From a virus, in the IMG/VR virus record IMGVR_UViG_3300014501_000036, positions 1-38,592 of that record: a DNA stretch of 38,592 bases; one strand, written 5' to 3'. The notes under the pieces were generated by a model that saw nothing but the letters and a program-made list of their open reading frames with translations, did not search any database and had not been told where the DNA came from. Positions 6,675 through 12,707 of the stretch are shown piece after piece. Made by a program: the position numbers and the translations under genes. The first letter of the stretch is position 1. Every line of letters begins with the position of its first letter.

Positions 6675-7598
6675 ATGCCTCCCCATGCCGACGTGCTGCA
6701 ATGGGAACATCTGCCGTTCCCCAAGTCTCTGAGAGACTTTCAGAAATTGTTCAAAGACGACGCCGCGTGCGCGCGATACCTGGAGGGCGCAAAGTGGCCC
6801 AAAGGTTTCGTGTGTCCGCATTGCGAGGAAAAAGGCGAGCCGTTTCGCATGGCGACGCGGACTAGCGTTCTGACGTGCCGCGCCTGCCGCAAGCAAACGT
6901 CCCTGACGGTCGATACCGTGATGCAGCGCACACATGCGCCGCTGACGGTCTGGTTTTGGGCGGCCTACCTCGTTTCCAGCATGACGCCGGGGATGTCCGC
7001 AGTTCAATTCCAGCGCCAGCTTGGCCTCTCGCGATACGAAACCGCGTTCCAGATTTTGCACAAGCTGCGCGCCGGCATGGTCCGCCAAGGCCGCGATCAA
7101 TGGCAGACTTTCAAGAAAGCGCTCGGCATGACGAAGCCAGGACCGAAACCGCAACCTATCGATATTCGCTTTCGCCGATGGATCAACCTCGACGGACCTC
7201 TTCCGGCACATCGGCCTGAGCTTGGACCGTGCTGGTTGTGGACTGGCGCAATTCGCAAGGACGGCTATGGAGCTTTTCAGATCCAGGCCAAAGCCGAGAT
7301 GGCGCATCGCGTCGCCTTCTATATCGCCGAAGGGCGCTGGCCTGACCCGTGCGCGCTGCATCATTGTGATACGCCACTCTGCGTGAGGCGCACGCATCTA
7401 TTTGAGGGAACGAAAGCCGACAATACCGCTGACATGGTTGGCAAGCGACGCAGCACGCCGCGCATCCTTACGGACGAAAAGGTCGCGGAAATGGTGGAAC
7501 GTAAAGCGCGCGGCGAGACACAGACTGCGATAGCTGAAGCGCTCGGCGTGAGCCAAGCGCTCGTATCGCTTACCCTCAAGCGGCGGATCGCGGCATGA
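6675..7598 (+). CDS. Chimera: IS1595-type transposase N-terminus fused to HNH nuclease and HTH
   Basis: 307 residues in three parts. Residues 1-145 match the start of IS1595/IS1016 transposases: a sentence-like FQKLFKDDAACARYLEGAKW, a zinc ribbon (FVCPHCEEKG ... LTCRACRKQTSLT), then TVMQRTHAPLTVWFWAAYLV and SRYETAFQILHKLRAGMVR. This stops just where the DDE catalytic domain should begin. Residues 165-260 are an HNH_3-type nuclease (GPCWLWTGAIRKDGYGAF ... AHRVAF ... ALHHCDTPLCVRRTHLF). The last 45 residues form a helix-turn-helix (ETQTAIAEALGVSQALVSLT). The transposase core and terminal inverted repeats are absent, so it is not an insertion sequence. It is probably a free-standing homing endonuclease that borrowed a transposase DNA-binding domain. 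The stop overlaps the next ATG. Confidence 0.85.
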   Translation: MPPHADVLQWEHLPFPKSLRDFQKLFKDDAACARYLEGAKWPKGFVCPHCEEKGEPFRMATRTSVLTCRACRKQTSLTVDTVMQRTHAPLTVWFWAAYLVSSMTPGMSAVQFQRQLGLSRYETAFQILHKLRAGMVRQGRDQWQTFKKALGMTKPGPKPQPIDIRFRRWINLDGPLPAHRPELGPCWLWTGAIRKDGYGAFQIQAKAEMAHRVAFYIAEGRWPDPCALHHCDTPLCVRRTHLFEGTKADNTADMVGKRRSTPRILTDEKVAEMVERKARGETQTAIAEALGVSQALVSLTLKRRIAA

Positions 7599-7750
7599 AC
7601 GAGTTCACTTTCAGGTTTAACCGGCGCTTCTACCCGTTCAACGCCTTCCGTTCGCTGCTCGGAATCGGGACCAACGGCGAAGGCCCGACCTATGCCGGGA
7701 TTTATGAGGGAACTTGGAAGCATCCGACTATGAGCAGCCATCATGACTAA
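7595..7750 (+). CDS. Small hypothetical protein (51 aa)
   Basis: Starts in an ATGA overlap with the chimeric nuclease gene. The peptide (MNEFTFRFNRRFYPFNAFRS, then a Gly-rich GIGTNGEGPTYAGIYEGTW) is aromatic and basic. No domain recognised. The overlap suggests it belongs with the upstream gene in translation, though it could equally be an old phage gene beside which the nuclease landed. Confidence 0.5.
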   Translation: MNEFTFRFNRRFYPFNAFRSLLGIGTNGEGPTYAGIYEGTWKHPTMSSHHD

Positions 7751-7768
7751 TCAACATTTGGAGGTTGT

Positions 7769-7897
7769 ATGTGTAAACCGGAGAAGCATGATCCAAATCA
7801 AGAACGGCATCGTCAGGATAACCGACGAAGGGCGCGGGTATTTGGAGCCGTCGCGATGACCTTTCGGCGGCTCTGCGAGACGGGGCGCTGGCTATGA
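7769..7897 (+). CDS. Small hypothetical protein (42 aa), start uncertain
   Basis: GGAGG at 7760-7764 sits four bases before the ATG at 7769. The product is basic (MCKPEKHDPNQERHRQDNRR and on) and its stop overlaps the next ATG. A competing 23-codon frame, 7788-7859 (MIQIKNGIVRITDEGRGYLE...), is preceded by GGAG and has a more protein-like composition. Only one of the two may be real. Confidence 0.4.
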   Translation: MCKPEKHDPNQERHRQDNRRRARVFGAVAMTFRRLCETGRWL

Positions 7898-8235
7898 GGC
7901 GTCGTGACTGGCCGTTCATCATCTTCTGGGTCGGCGCTCTCCTCTTCGTCGGCTTGGTTTGGTGGGGCGCTATTGGGCTTCTCAGTCTGTCTCATGCGGA
8001 CGCTAAACTGTGGGTTGTGGATAATCTGCCGCTTACTACTGGGCAAGGCTACTTAAGCAGCGCCCACAGCCAGTCGATAGGGGTGGTGTCTAACTGCTTC
8101 ACTATGACGAACGTAATGGTGCTCTGCGAAGACCCTCCGACCATTTGGATCAACCCGAAGCTCGAACCGCGCGATGCCGCGAACCGCGTACTCGGCGCGT
8201 TCCAGGCGATGGGCTATATGGAGCAGAAGCCGTGA
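7894..8235 (+). CDS. Small membrane-anchored protein (113 aa)
   Basis: A short basic N-terminus (MRRRDW) precedes a hydrophobic helix (residues 6-32, PFIIFWVGALLFVGLVWWGA and on) ending at SHADA, so it is either a signal anchor or a cleavable signal sequence. The remaining 75 residues contain a Cys pair (SNCFTM ... VLCEDP) and should be periplasmic. No lysis family is recognised. The ATG overlaps the previous stop, and the TGA overlaps the next GTG. Confidence 0.6.
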   Translation: MRRRDWPFIIFWVGALLFVGLVWWGAIGLLSLSHADAKLWVVDNLPLTTGQGYLSSAHSQSIGVVSNCFTMTNVMVLCEDPPTIWINPKLEPRDAANRVLGAFQAMGYMEQKP

Positions 8236-8408
8236 CCGCCCGTCCCGTCGCCACCGTAGTCGTCAACTTCTACGCGGACTCGCCGCCCCTCGTACACGCC
8301 GCGCAGTCTCCCATCCCTGGCGCGGACATCGTGAAGCTGCTCGACGACAGTGGCGGTCTCGACCTGAGTGTCGCGTTCCGCAAACCAGAGCCTGAGGAAC
8401 ACCGATGA
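8232..8408 (+). CDS. Small hypothetical protein (58 aa)
   Basis: Begins at GTG in a GTGA overlap with the previous stop and ends in an ATGA overlap with the next gene. The sequence VTARPVATVVVNFYADSPPL and on is mildly hydrophobic, then acidic (ADIVKLLDDSGG). No motif recognised. The overlaps on both ends are the main support. Confidence 0.5.
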   Translation: MTARPVATVVVNFYADSPPLVHAAQSPIPGADIVKLLDDSGGLDLSVAFRKPEPEEHR

Positions 8409-8830
8409 CAATACCGACACCGCGCGAGCGGGCCGACGATACGGCAGCACTTACTTATCCGAATCGCCAGTCTGCTCATCATAATGCGCTCTCAATTACC
8501 ATCCGACTCGCCATCGAAGCCGACCGCCGCGCGCTGCTGGCGGAGGTCGAGGCGGTCACCGACCGCTTCGACGACGCGATCAGGATGCTGCGGAAGGAAG
8601 CCGCTAATGCCCTCGCCGACGTGCGCCGGGAAGCGCTGGAGACGGCGGCGAAGCTAGTTGTGGAGGCTTGTGACCGGGATAATGATAGCGAGTTAGCCGA
8701 GCGGGCAGCCTACGCTTACAATTCAGGTTCACACCGAACCGGAGTTGCCGAGAGATTGATGCGCCACGGCGCTGTAGTTGCCGCCGCTATCCGCGCCCTT
8801 AGCCCGCAGCCGACCGGCGAGAAGGAGTAA
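8405..8830 (+). CDS. Helical hypothetical protein (141 aa)
   Basis: A long amphipathic helix (about residues 33-85: EADRRALLAEVEAVTDRFDD and on, then ANALADVRREALETAAKLVV) suggests a coiled coil. Start and stop are embedded in the coupled gene chain (ATGA overlap at 8405). It closes the early small-gene run before the methyltransferase. No enzyme motif visible. Confidence 0.6.
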   Translation: MTIPTPRERADDTAALTYPNRQSAHHNALSITIRLAIEADRRALLAEVEAVTDRFDDAIRMLRKEAANALADVRREALETAAKLVVEACDRDNDSELAERAAYAYNSGSHRTGVAERLMRHGAVVAAAIRALSPQPTGEKE

Positions 8831-8870
8831 CCATGCCTATCCGGTCGTCGCGCACGGGAGGTAGGGGTTG

Positions 8871-9497
8871 ATGCCTATCGCGCTTGATCTTTTCTGCTGT
8901 GCTGGCGGCGCGTCGGAGGGATTGCGCCGAGCCGGTTACGAAGTCGTCGGCGTCGATATCGCTCCGCAGCCTCGCTACCCGTTTCAGTTTCACCAAGCCG
9001 ATGCCTTGGTTTTCCCACTCGACGGCTGCAACTTCATTTGGGCGTCGCCGCCGTGCCAGAAATTTTGTCGTCTGAATACGAGAGAGGATTTGTCGCATTA
9101 CCCGGACCTGATAGAGCCGATCCGGGCGCGATTGATTGCGAGCGGCCTTCCTTGGGTAATCGAAAACGTGCCGGAAGCGCCGATCCGCCGCGATCTCATG
9201 CTCTGTGGCGCGATGTTCGGTCTGCGGAGTTACCGCCATCGCAATTTTGAATGTAGCTTCCCGATAGAACAGCCAGAGCACCCTAAGCACCTTGTTCGGG
9301 TGAACCGCCGCGGCGAGAACCGCCGCGAGCATTGGGCGAATGGCGGCTTCATTACGATCACCGGGGATGTTGGCGTCTATTGCGGCCCGGCGGCGATGGG
9401 GATTGATTGGATGAGCGGCAACGAAATGTCTGAAGCCATCCCGCCGGCCTACGCCGAGTTCATTGGCCGGGTCGCTATAGGTCGTAGCCGTGGGTAA
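8871..9497 (+). CDS. C5 cytosine-specific DNA methyltransferase
   Basis: 208 residues. It transfers a methyl group from S-adenosylmethionine to cytosine C5 in DNA. Motif I is LDLFCCAGGASEGLRRAGY with an acidic GVDI at the next strand; motif IV is ASPPCQKF, whose Cys is the catalytic nucleophile; motif VI is WVIENVPEA; motif VIII is represented by SYRHRNFE. It is shorter than host Dcm enzymes and has a very small target-recognition region, as often seen in phage versions. No partner endonuclease is nearby, so it is likely an orphan protecting phage DNA from host restriction. The ATG at 8871 is chosen over a TTG at 8868; GGGAGGTAGGGG precedes it. Confidence 0.9.
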   Translation: MPIALDLFCCAGGASEGLRRAGYEVVGVDIAPQPRYPFQFHQADALVFPLDGCNFIWASPPCQKFCRLNTREDLSHYPDLIEPIRARLIASGLPWVIENVPEAPIRRDLMLCGAMFGLRSYRHRNFECSFPIEQPEHPKHLVRVNRRGENRREHWANGGFITITGDVGVYCGPAAMGIDWMSGNEMSEAIPPAYAEFIGRVAIGRSRG

Positions 9498-9510
9498 CAA
9501 CCTGATAACC

Positions 9511-9675
9511 ATGAGAGAAGCCAACGGCCCCCTGCGCCTGGCGATCCTCCTGCTGGTCCTGGTCGGCTGGGCCTGGGTCACGCAACCCGAGCATCCGCAG
9601 GCCTGCACGCGGGACTTCTGGCGGTGGACGCCGATCGACTGGACGACCGATACGGCCGGGGAGTTTTGCCGATGA
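9511..9675 (+). CDS. Small membrane or exported protein (54 aa)
   Basis: MREANGPLRLAILLLVLVGW is a basic start plus a hydrophobic helix, followed by a Trp- and Cys-containing tail (CTRDFWRWTPIDWTTDTAGE FCR). A GTG at 9490 would add seven residues. The final 32 bases are repeated, slightly diverged, at the end of the downstream decarboxylase gene. The stop overlaps the next ATG. A Cys-rich short exported peptide is the best description. Confidence 0.55.
   Translation: MREANGPLRLAILLLVLVGWAWVTQPEHPQACTRDFWRWTPIDWTTDTAGEFCR
9640..9671 (+). repeat. Direct repeat copy 1 flanking pyrF-like gene
   Basis: 32 bases starting TGGACGACCGATACGG and ending TTTTGCCG. A second copy at 10386-10417 matches at 29 of 32 positions. 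Both copies encode the peptide WTTDTAG near the C-terminus of their gene. Together they bracket the decarboxylase coding sequence. Confidence 0.85.
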
Positions 9676-10421
9676 TGAACCTAGCTGATCGCCTAATTGT
9701 CGCGTTGGATGGCGATGCAGCCGAGATGGGTTCTGTGTTCCTGCGACTTCATCGTGAGACGTCAGCACGCTGGTTCAAGGTTGGCCCCCAAATGCTGTTG
9801 CGGCACAGCGGGATGATATTCATCGAAAACATGATGCGTGAGGACGGCGTCAATCTGTTCTACGATGGAAAGGTCTACGATACACGCGATACGGTTACGA
9901 ATACCGTTCGTCGTTCTTTCGATCTCGGTGTCCGTTTCATTACCGTACACTCCACGCCCAGCGTCATGGAGGCGGCGATGCGCGCTAAACCAGCGGACGA
10001 ACGTTGTAAGGTGCTAGCGGTAACGCACCTGACCGACGATGGAACTCCTTATTCTAGTTCTAAGCTTCGATACGCGCTGTCGATCTGTGATGGTGTGGTC
10101 GGATCATACGTAATAGCGCGTTATGTTCGTCAATGGCTTGATGAGAAAAGTCCCACGATCATCAGTCCAGGTATTAGACTCCCTGACAAGTATGGCCAGA
10201 TTGAGAAAACTAGAGACAATCATGATCTGAGCCACGTCGCAACGGCGTCTGAGGCGCTCCAAGCCGGCGCCGATTATCTTGTCGTCGGCCGCGCAATTAC
10301 TCAAGCTCCGGACCTGATCGCCGCCGCCCGTGCAATTATATCCGAGATGGAATCCGCACACCTGCGAGCGCCGGAAAATGCCGATTGGACGACCGATACG
10401 GCTGGGAAGTGTTGCCGGTAA
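9672..10421 (+). CDS. pyrF: Orotidine 5'-phosphate decarboxylase (PyrF-like)
   Basis: 249 residues; converts OMP to UMP, the last step of de novo pyrimidine synthesis. The TIM-barrel signature is clear: RLIVALDGD at strand 1, WFKVGPQMLL, the catalytic D-x-K-x-x-D motif in YDGKVYDT (Asp65, Lys67, Asp70), ITVHSTPSVM, LAVTHLTDDG, ISPGIRLPD and finally YLVVGRAIT with the phosphate-binding Gly-Arg. Length is close to bacterial PyrF. The last dozen residues (DWTTDTAGKCCR) duplicate the end of the gene upstream and do not belong to the enzyme family. GGGGAG (9658-9663) sets the start; an adjacent ATG at 9675 is possible. A phage-carried pyrF could keep UMP supply high during DNA and RNA synthesis. 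All catalytic residues are present. Confidence 0.9.
   Translation: MMNLADRLIVALDGDAAEMGSVFLRLHRETSARWFKVGPQMLLRHSGMIFIENMMREDGVNLFYDGKVYDTRDTVTNTVRRSFDLGVRFITVHSTPSVMEAAMRAKPADERCKVLAVTHLTDDGTPYSSSKLRYALSICDGVVGSYVIARYVRQWLDEKSPTIISPGIRLPDKYGQIEKTRDNHDLSHVATASEALQAGADYLVVGRAITQAPDLIAAARAIISEMESAHLRAPENADWTTDTAGKCCR
10386..10417 (+). repeat. Direct repeat copy 2 flanking pyrF-like gene
   Basis: Second copy of the 32-base repeat at 9640-9671, with 3 mismatches. It forms the last codons of the decarboxylase gene, so the enzyme carries a foreign C-terminal tail. Confidence 0.85.
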
Positions 10422-10454
10422 TCATTTGGAGAAATGGCTATTAAGGAGAGTGAG

Positions 10455-10709
10455 ATGAAAGAATTGCCTTCTAAAGTTTATCGCACCGGAATTGGCGGGG
10501 CTTTCACCGTCGCCTGCGATCGGACGAAGGACATTCGTAAATATGTGGATAACGCTGTGGAATGTCTTGTGCGGGCAGCCTCAGATGATCTGGGCTCATA
10601 TGAGCGGGCCGGCGCACTTCAGCAGGCGGATGACTATCTCGACGCTGTGATCCGCTTCGCAAAATGCGCAAAGGAAACGCTTCGCGAAGCCGATTACTCA
10701 CCGCTTTAG
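10455..10709 (+). CDS. Hypothetical protein (84 aa)
   Basis: The ATG at 10455 follows AAGGAG at 10443-10448; an ATG at 10434 would add seven residues. The protein is helical (DIRKYVDNAVECLVRAASDD, then QQADDYLDAVIRFAKCAKET) and resembles small all-helical phage accessory proteins. No family named. Confidence 0.6.
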   Translation: MKELPSKVYRTGIGGAFTVACDRTKDIRKYVDNAVECLVRAASDDLGSYERAGALQQADDYLDAVIRFAKCAKETLREADYSPL

Positions 10710-10742
10710 GTCTAATAAATTTAAACTACAGGACGCATCGCC

Positions 10743-10995
10743 TTGATTCTCGACCGCATCAAGAATCGAACACGATTAGTCGCGATCCAAATCGCGTTGG
10801 AGGAAGCTAATCGCGCCGTTGCTTCTGGTCTCGCGGCGTTAGCAAGCGGCGATATCGACCGCGCATTACGAACATCACGACGAAGCTCAAGAAGCTAGTG
10901 AGTTCGTGGGCAAGACGTTAGCGGAACTGCGCGGTAGAGACACCTACATTGATCCTCGATCTCACCTTCGCCACCGGCGCCCCGGCCTCGTTTGA
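10743..10995 (+). pseudogene. Frameshifted small helical-protein gene
   Basis: From a TTG at 10743 one frame encodes LILDRIKNRTRLVAIQIALE ... ASGDIDRA up to about 10865, then degrades to Ser/Arg before a stop at 10896. The +1 frame from about 10864 continues in a protein-like way (HYEHHDEAQEASEFVGKTLA and on) and runs to 10995. The two halves together look like a single helical protein of around 65-80 residues broken by one indel. Its end runs under the start of the next gene (10949), so it may also be truncated. A sequencing or assembly error is possible. Confidence 0.45.
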
Positions 10996-12544
10996 GGACC
11001 CGATCCTCGCCGCTGCCGCCGTGCTCGGCGCGGCGATCCTCAACCCCATCACGGTGACGATCGACGTAGGCTACGGAACCTACGACGGCACGCCGATCCC
11101 CGCGTCGGACATCAGCCTCGGCGGCATCACGCAATCATTCGCCGGGCCTGACGGCACTTTCCTCGCTCCCGCGCAAGCTCTGGCGCTCGGAATGGATCCA
11201 AACCTCGCGGTCGACGGTTATGTCGGCTTCCAGTCAGACGCTCCTAATCTCGAAGCGCTGGCCCTCAACGAGCTAACCCATGCGCTTGGCCGGCTGACGT
11301 GGGGCAACGGCCCGATGACGCTTTTCGATTACACGGCACCCGGCGTCCTGTTCGGTGGTGCCGGCTCGTCGACCACGCTCGCCACATACATGTCGGAGGA
11401 CGACGGCAAGACCGACCTCGCTAACTTCGCGACGACAGATGATACGCAGTTCGCCCCCGATGGCGGCGACCCGTTCTCCATCGATCCCACCCAGACGACC
11501 CTCACCCCACTCGACCTCGTGGAGCTAAATCTGTTGGGCTACAACATCGGCCCGGTCCCGGGGCTTGTCGGGACGCCCAAGGTCATCGACGCTAACCTTG
11601 TGTTCGCGACGCCGGACGGAACGGTGCCGGTGTGGGGCATCAACGGCGGCTACGACGTAGCCAACGGCGCTGCGCCAAACGCCCCGCCGGGCTGGAAGAT
11701 CGCCGACGCGACAGGCGATTTCAGCGGCAACGCCAGCAGCGATGACATCCTGTGGCAGACGAGCGCCGGCCAGGTCGCGATATGGGAAATGAGCGACGTG
11801 CAGCTTACGGGTGCCGCCTATACGACGGACGGCGGTTCGATCGTCGGCGTGCCGGCTCCGGGGTGGCTGATCCTCGGCGTCGCTGACTTCTTCGGCCAGG
11901 GCGACAACGATATCCTATGGCAGACCGGCGGCGGCAGCCCGGCAATCTGGGAGATGTCCGGCACGCAAGTCACCGCCGCGAGTTATACGACGCTCAACGG
12001 CTCCGTCGTCGGCGCGCCCGATCCCTCCTGGCACATCATCGGTGCGGGCGATTTCACGGGCACGGGCGAAGACGGCATCCTATGGCGCACCGACAGCGGC
12101 GCGCTGGCGATCTGGGAGATGAACGGCTTTCAGATCACTAGCGCAGCCTACCTGACCGATGGAGGCAAACAGGTTGGCGCGCCCGGCCCCGACTGGCACA
12201 TGATCACGACCGGCGACTTCACCGGGAACGGCATGGATGATCTCCTATGGGAGACGGACAGCGGCGCGCTCGCCCTTTGGGAAATGGATGGCTCGCAGAT
12301 CGTCGGCGCTCAATACCTCACGGACAACGGCGCTTCGGTTGGCGTTCCGGCCCCGGGCTGGACGATCAAAGGCGCGGCTGACATCGACGGCAGCGGTCGC
12401 GATTCGATCCTCTGGCAGACTCCTGGAGGTGAGGTCGCGGTGTGGCAGATGAATGGCCCGCAGGTTACCGGTGCCGCTTATCTCGCGAACGCGCCGGGCA
12501 TGGCCGATGGTAGCATTGCGATGCACAGCTATTCGGTGATCTAG
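10949..12544 (+). CDS. Metalloprotease-like protein with five FG-GAP repeats; zinc motif altered
   Basis: 531 residues from a TTG start; the frame closes at a TAG at 10919 and offers no better start. Residues 1-200 resemble the NF038122-type metalloprotease domain found in Bradyrhizobium-like bacteria: INPITVNID-style strand (LNPITVTIDVGYG) and a helix ending NELTHALGR. The family motif is HExxHxxGR; here the first His is Asn (codon AAC at 11267), so zinc binding and proteolysis are doubtful. Residues 248-520 contain five FG-GAP-like blades with the core DDILWQT ... AIWEM, spaced by 55 residues. Such proteins are usually secreted surface or adhesion proteins of the host; here the gene lies between the accessory region and the portal gene, like a moron. 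No N-terminal signal peptide is visible. Confidence 0.75.
   Translation: MILDLTFATGAPASFEDPILAAAAVLGAAILNPITVTIDVGYGTYDGTPIPASDISLGGITQSFAGPDGTFLAPAQALALGMDPNLAVDGYVGFQSDAPNLEALALNELTHALGRLTWGNGPMTLFDYTAPGVLFGGAGSSTTLATYMSEDDGKTDLANFATTDDTQFAPDGGDPFSIDPTQTTLTPLDLVELNLLGYNIGPVPGLVGTPKVIDANLVFATPDGTVPVWGINGGYDVANGAAPNAPPGWKIADATGDFSGNASSDDILWQTSAGQVAIWEMSDVQLTGAAYTTDGGSIVGVPAPGWLILGVADFFGQGDNDILWQTGGGSPAIWEMSGTQVTAASYTTLNGSVVGAPDPSWHIIGAGDFTGTGEDGILWRTDSGALAIWEMNGFQITSAAYLTDGGKQVGAPGPDWHMITTGDFTGNGMDDLLWETDSGALALWEMDGSQIVGAQYLTDNGASVGVPAPGWTIKGAADIDGSGRDSILWQTPGGEVAVWQMNGPQVTGAAYLANAPGMADGSIAMHSYSVI
11690..12505 (+). repeat. Five tandem FG-GAP coding repeats, 165-bp period
   Basis: The DILW-type cores are coded at about 11744, 11909, 12074, 12239 and 12404, exactly 165 bases apart. 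Each unit carries [D]-x-[I/L]-L-W, then a Gly-rich turn, then A-[I/L/V]-W-[E/Q]-M and a hydrophobic-Tyr segment (GAAYTTDGG). DNA identity between units is moderate, so the array is old rather than a recent expansion. Confidence 0.85.
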
Positions 12545-12656
12545 ATGAGAACGGTTTATAAATACCCCTTCGCGCCGCGCCTTTGATGGCGGATTCCTGA
12601 GGCGACGGAACATCTTCTGGTTCTCGCCGAAGCCGAAGCCGAGCCGAAAACCGTTC

Positions 12657-12703
12657 AACAGTAAAATTCTGTGCTACTCTGGCCCCTGATTACGGGGTCA
12701 GGG
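12657..12703 (+). promoter_or_regulatory. Promoter-like block and hairpin before portal gene
   Basis: ACAGTAAAATTCTGTGC followed by TACTCT (12675-12680) loosely resembles the CGTACAAT late-promoter block seen at three other places, with one extra base. Just downstream CCCTGA (12684-12689) pairs with TCAGGG (12698-12703). This stem contains the GGGG/AGGG ribosome-site bases of the portal ATG at 12708, so translation might be gated by RNA structure. The rest of 12545-12656 holds no gene that I can see. Confidence 0.35.
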
Positions 12704-12707
12704 TCAC

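Noticed and set aside
5730-7397. A 555-codon open frame on the minus strand
   Set aside because: It is antisense to five plausible genes and lacks any recognisable motif; high GC makes such long shadow frames common here.
6675-7598. A complete IS1595-family insertion sequence
   Set aside because: Only the transposase N-terminal region is present. The DDE domain and flanking inverted repeats were not seen.
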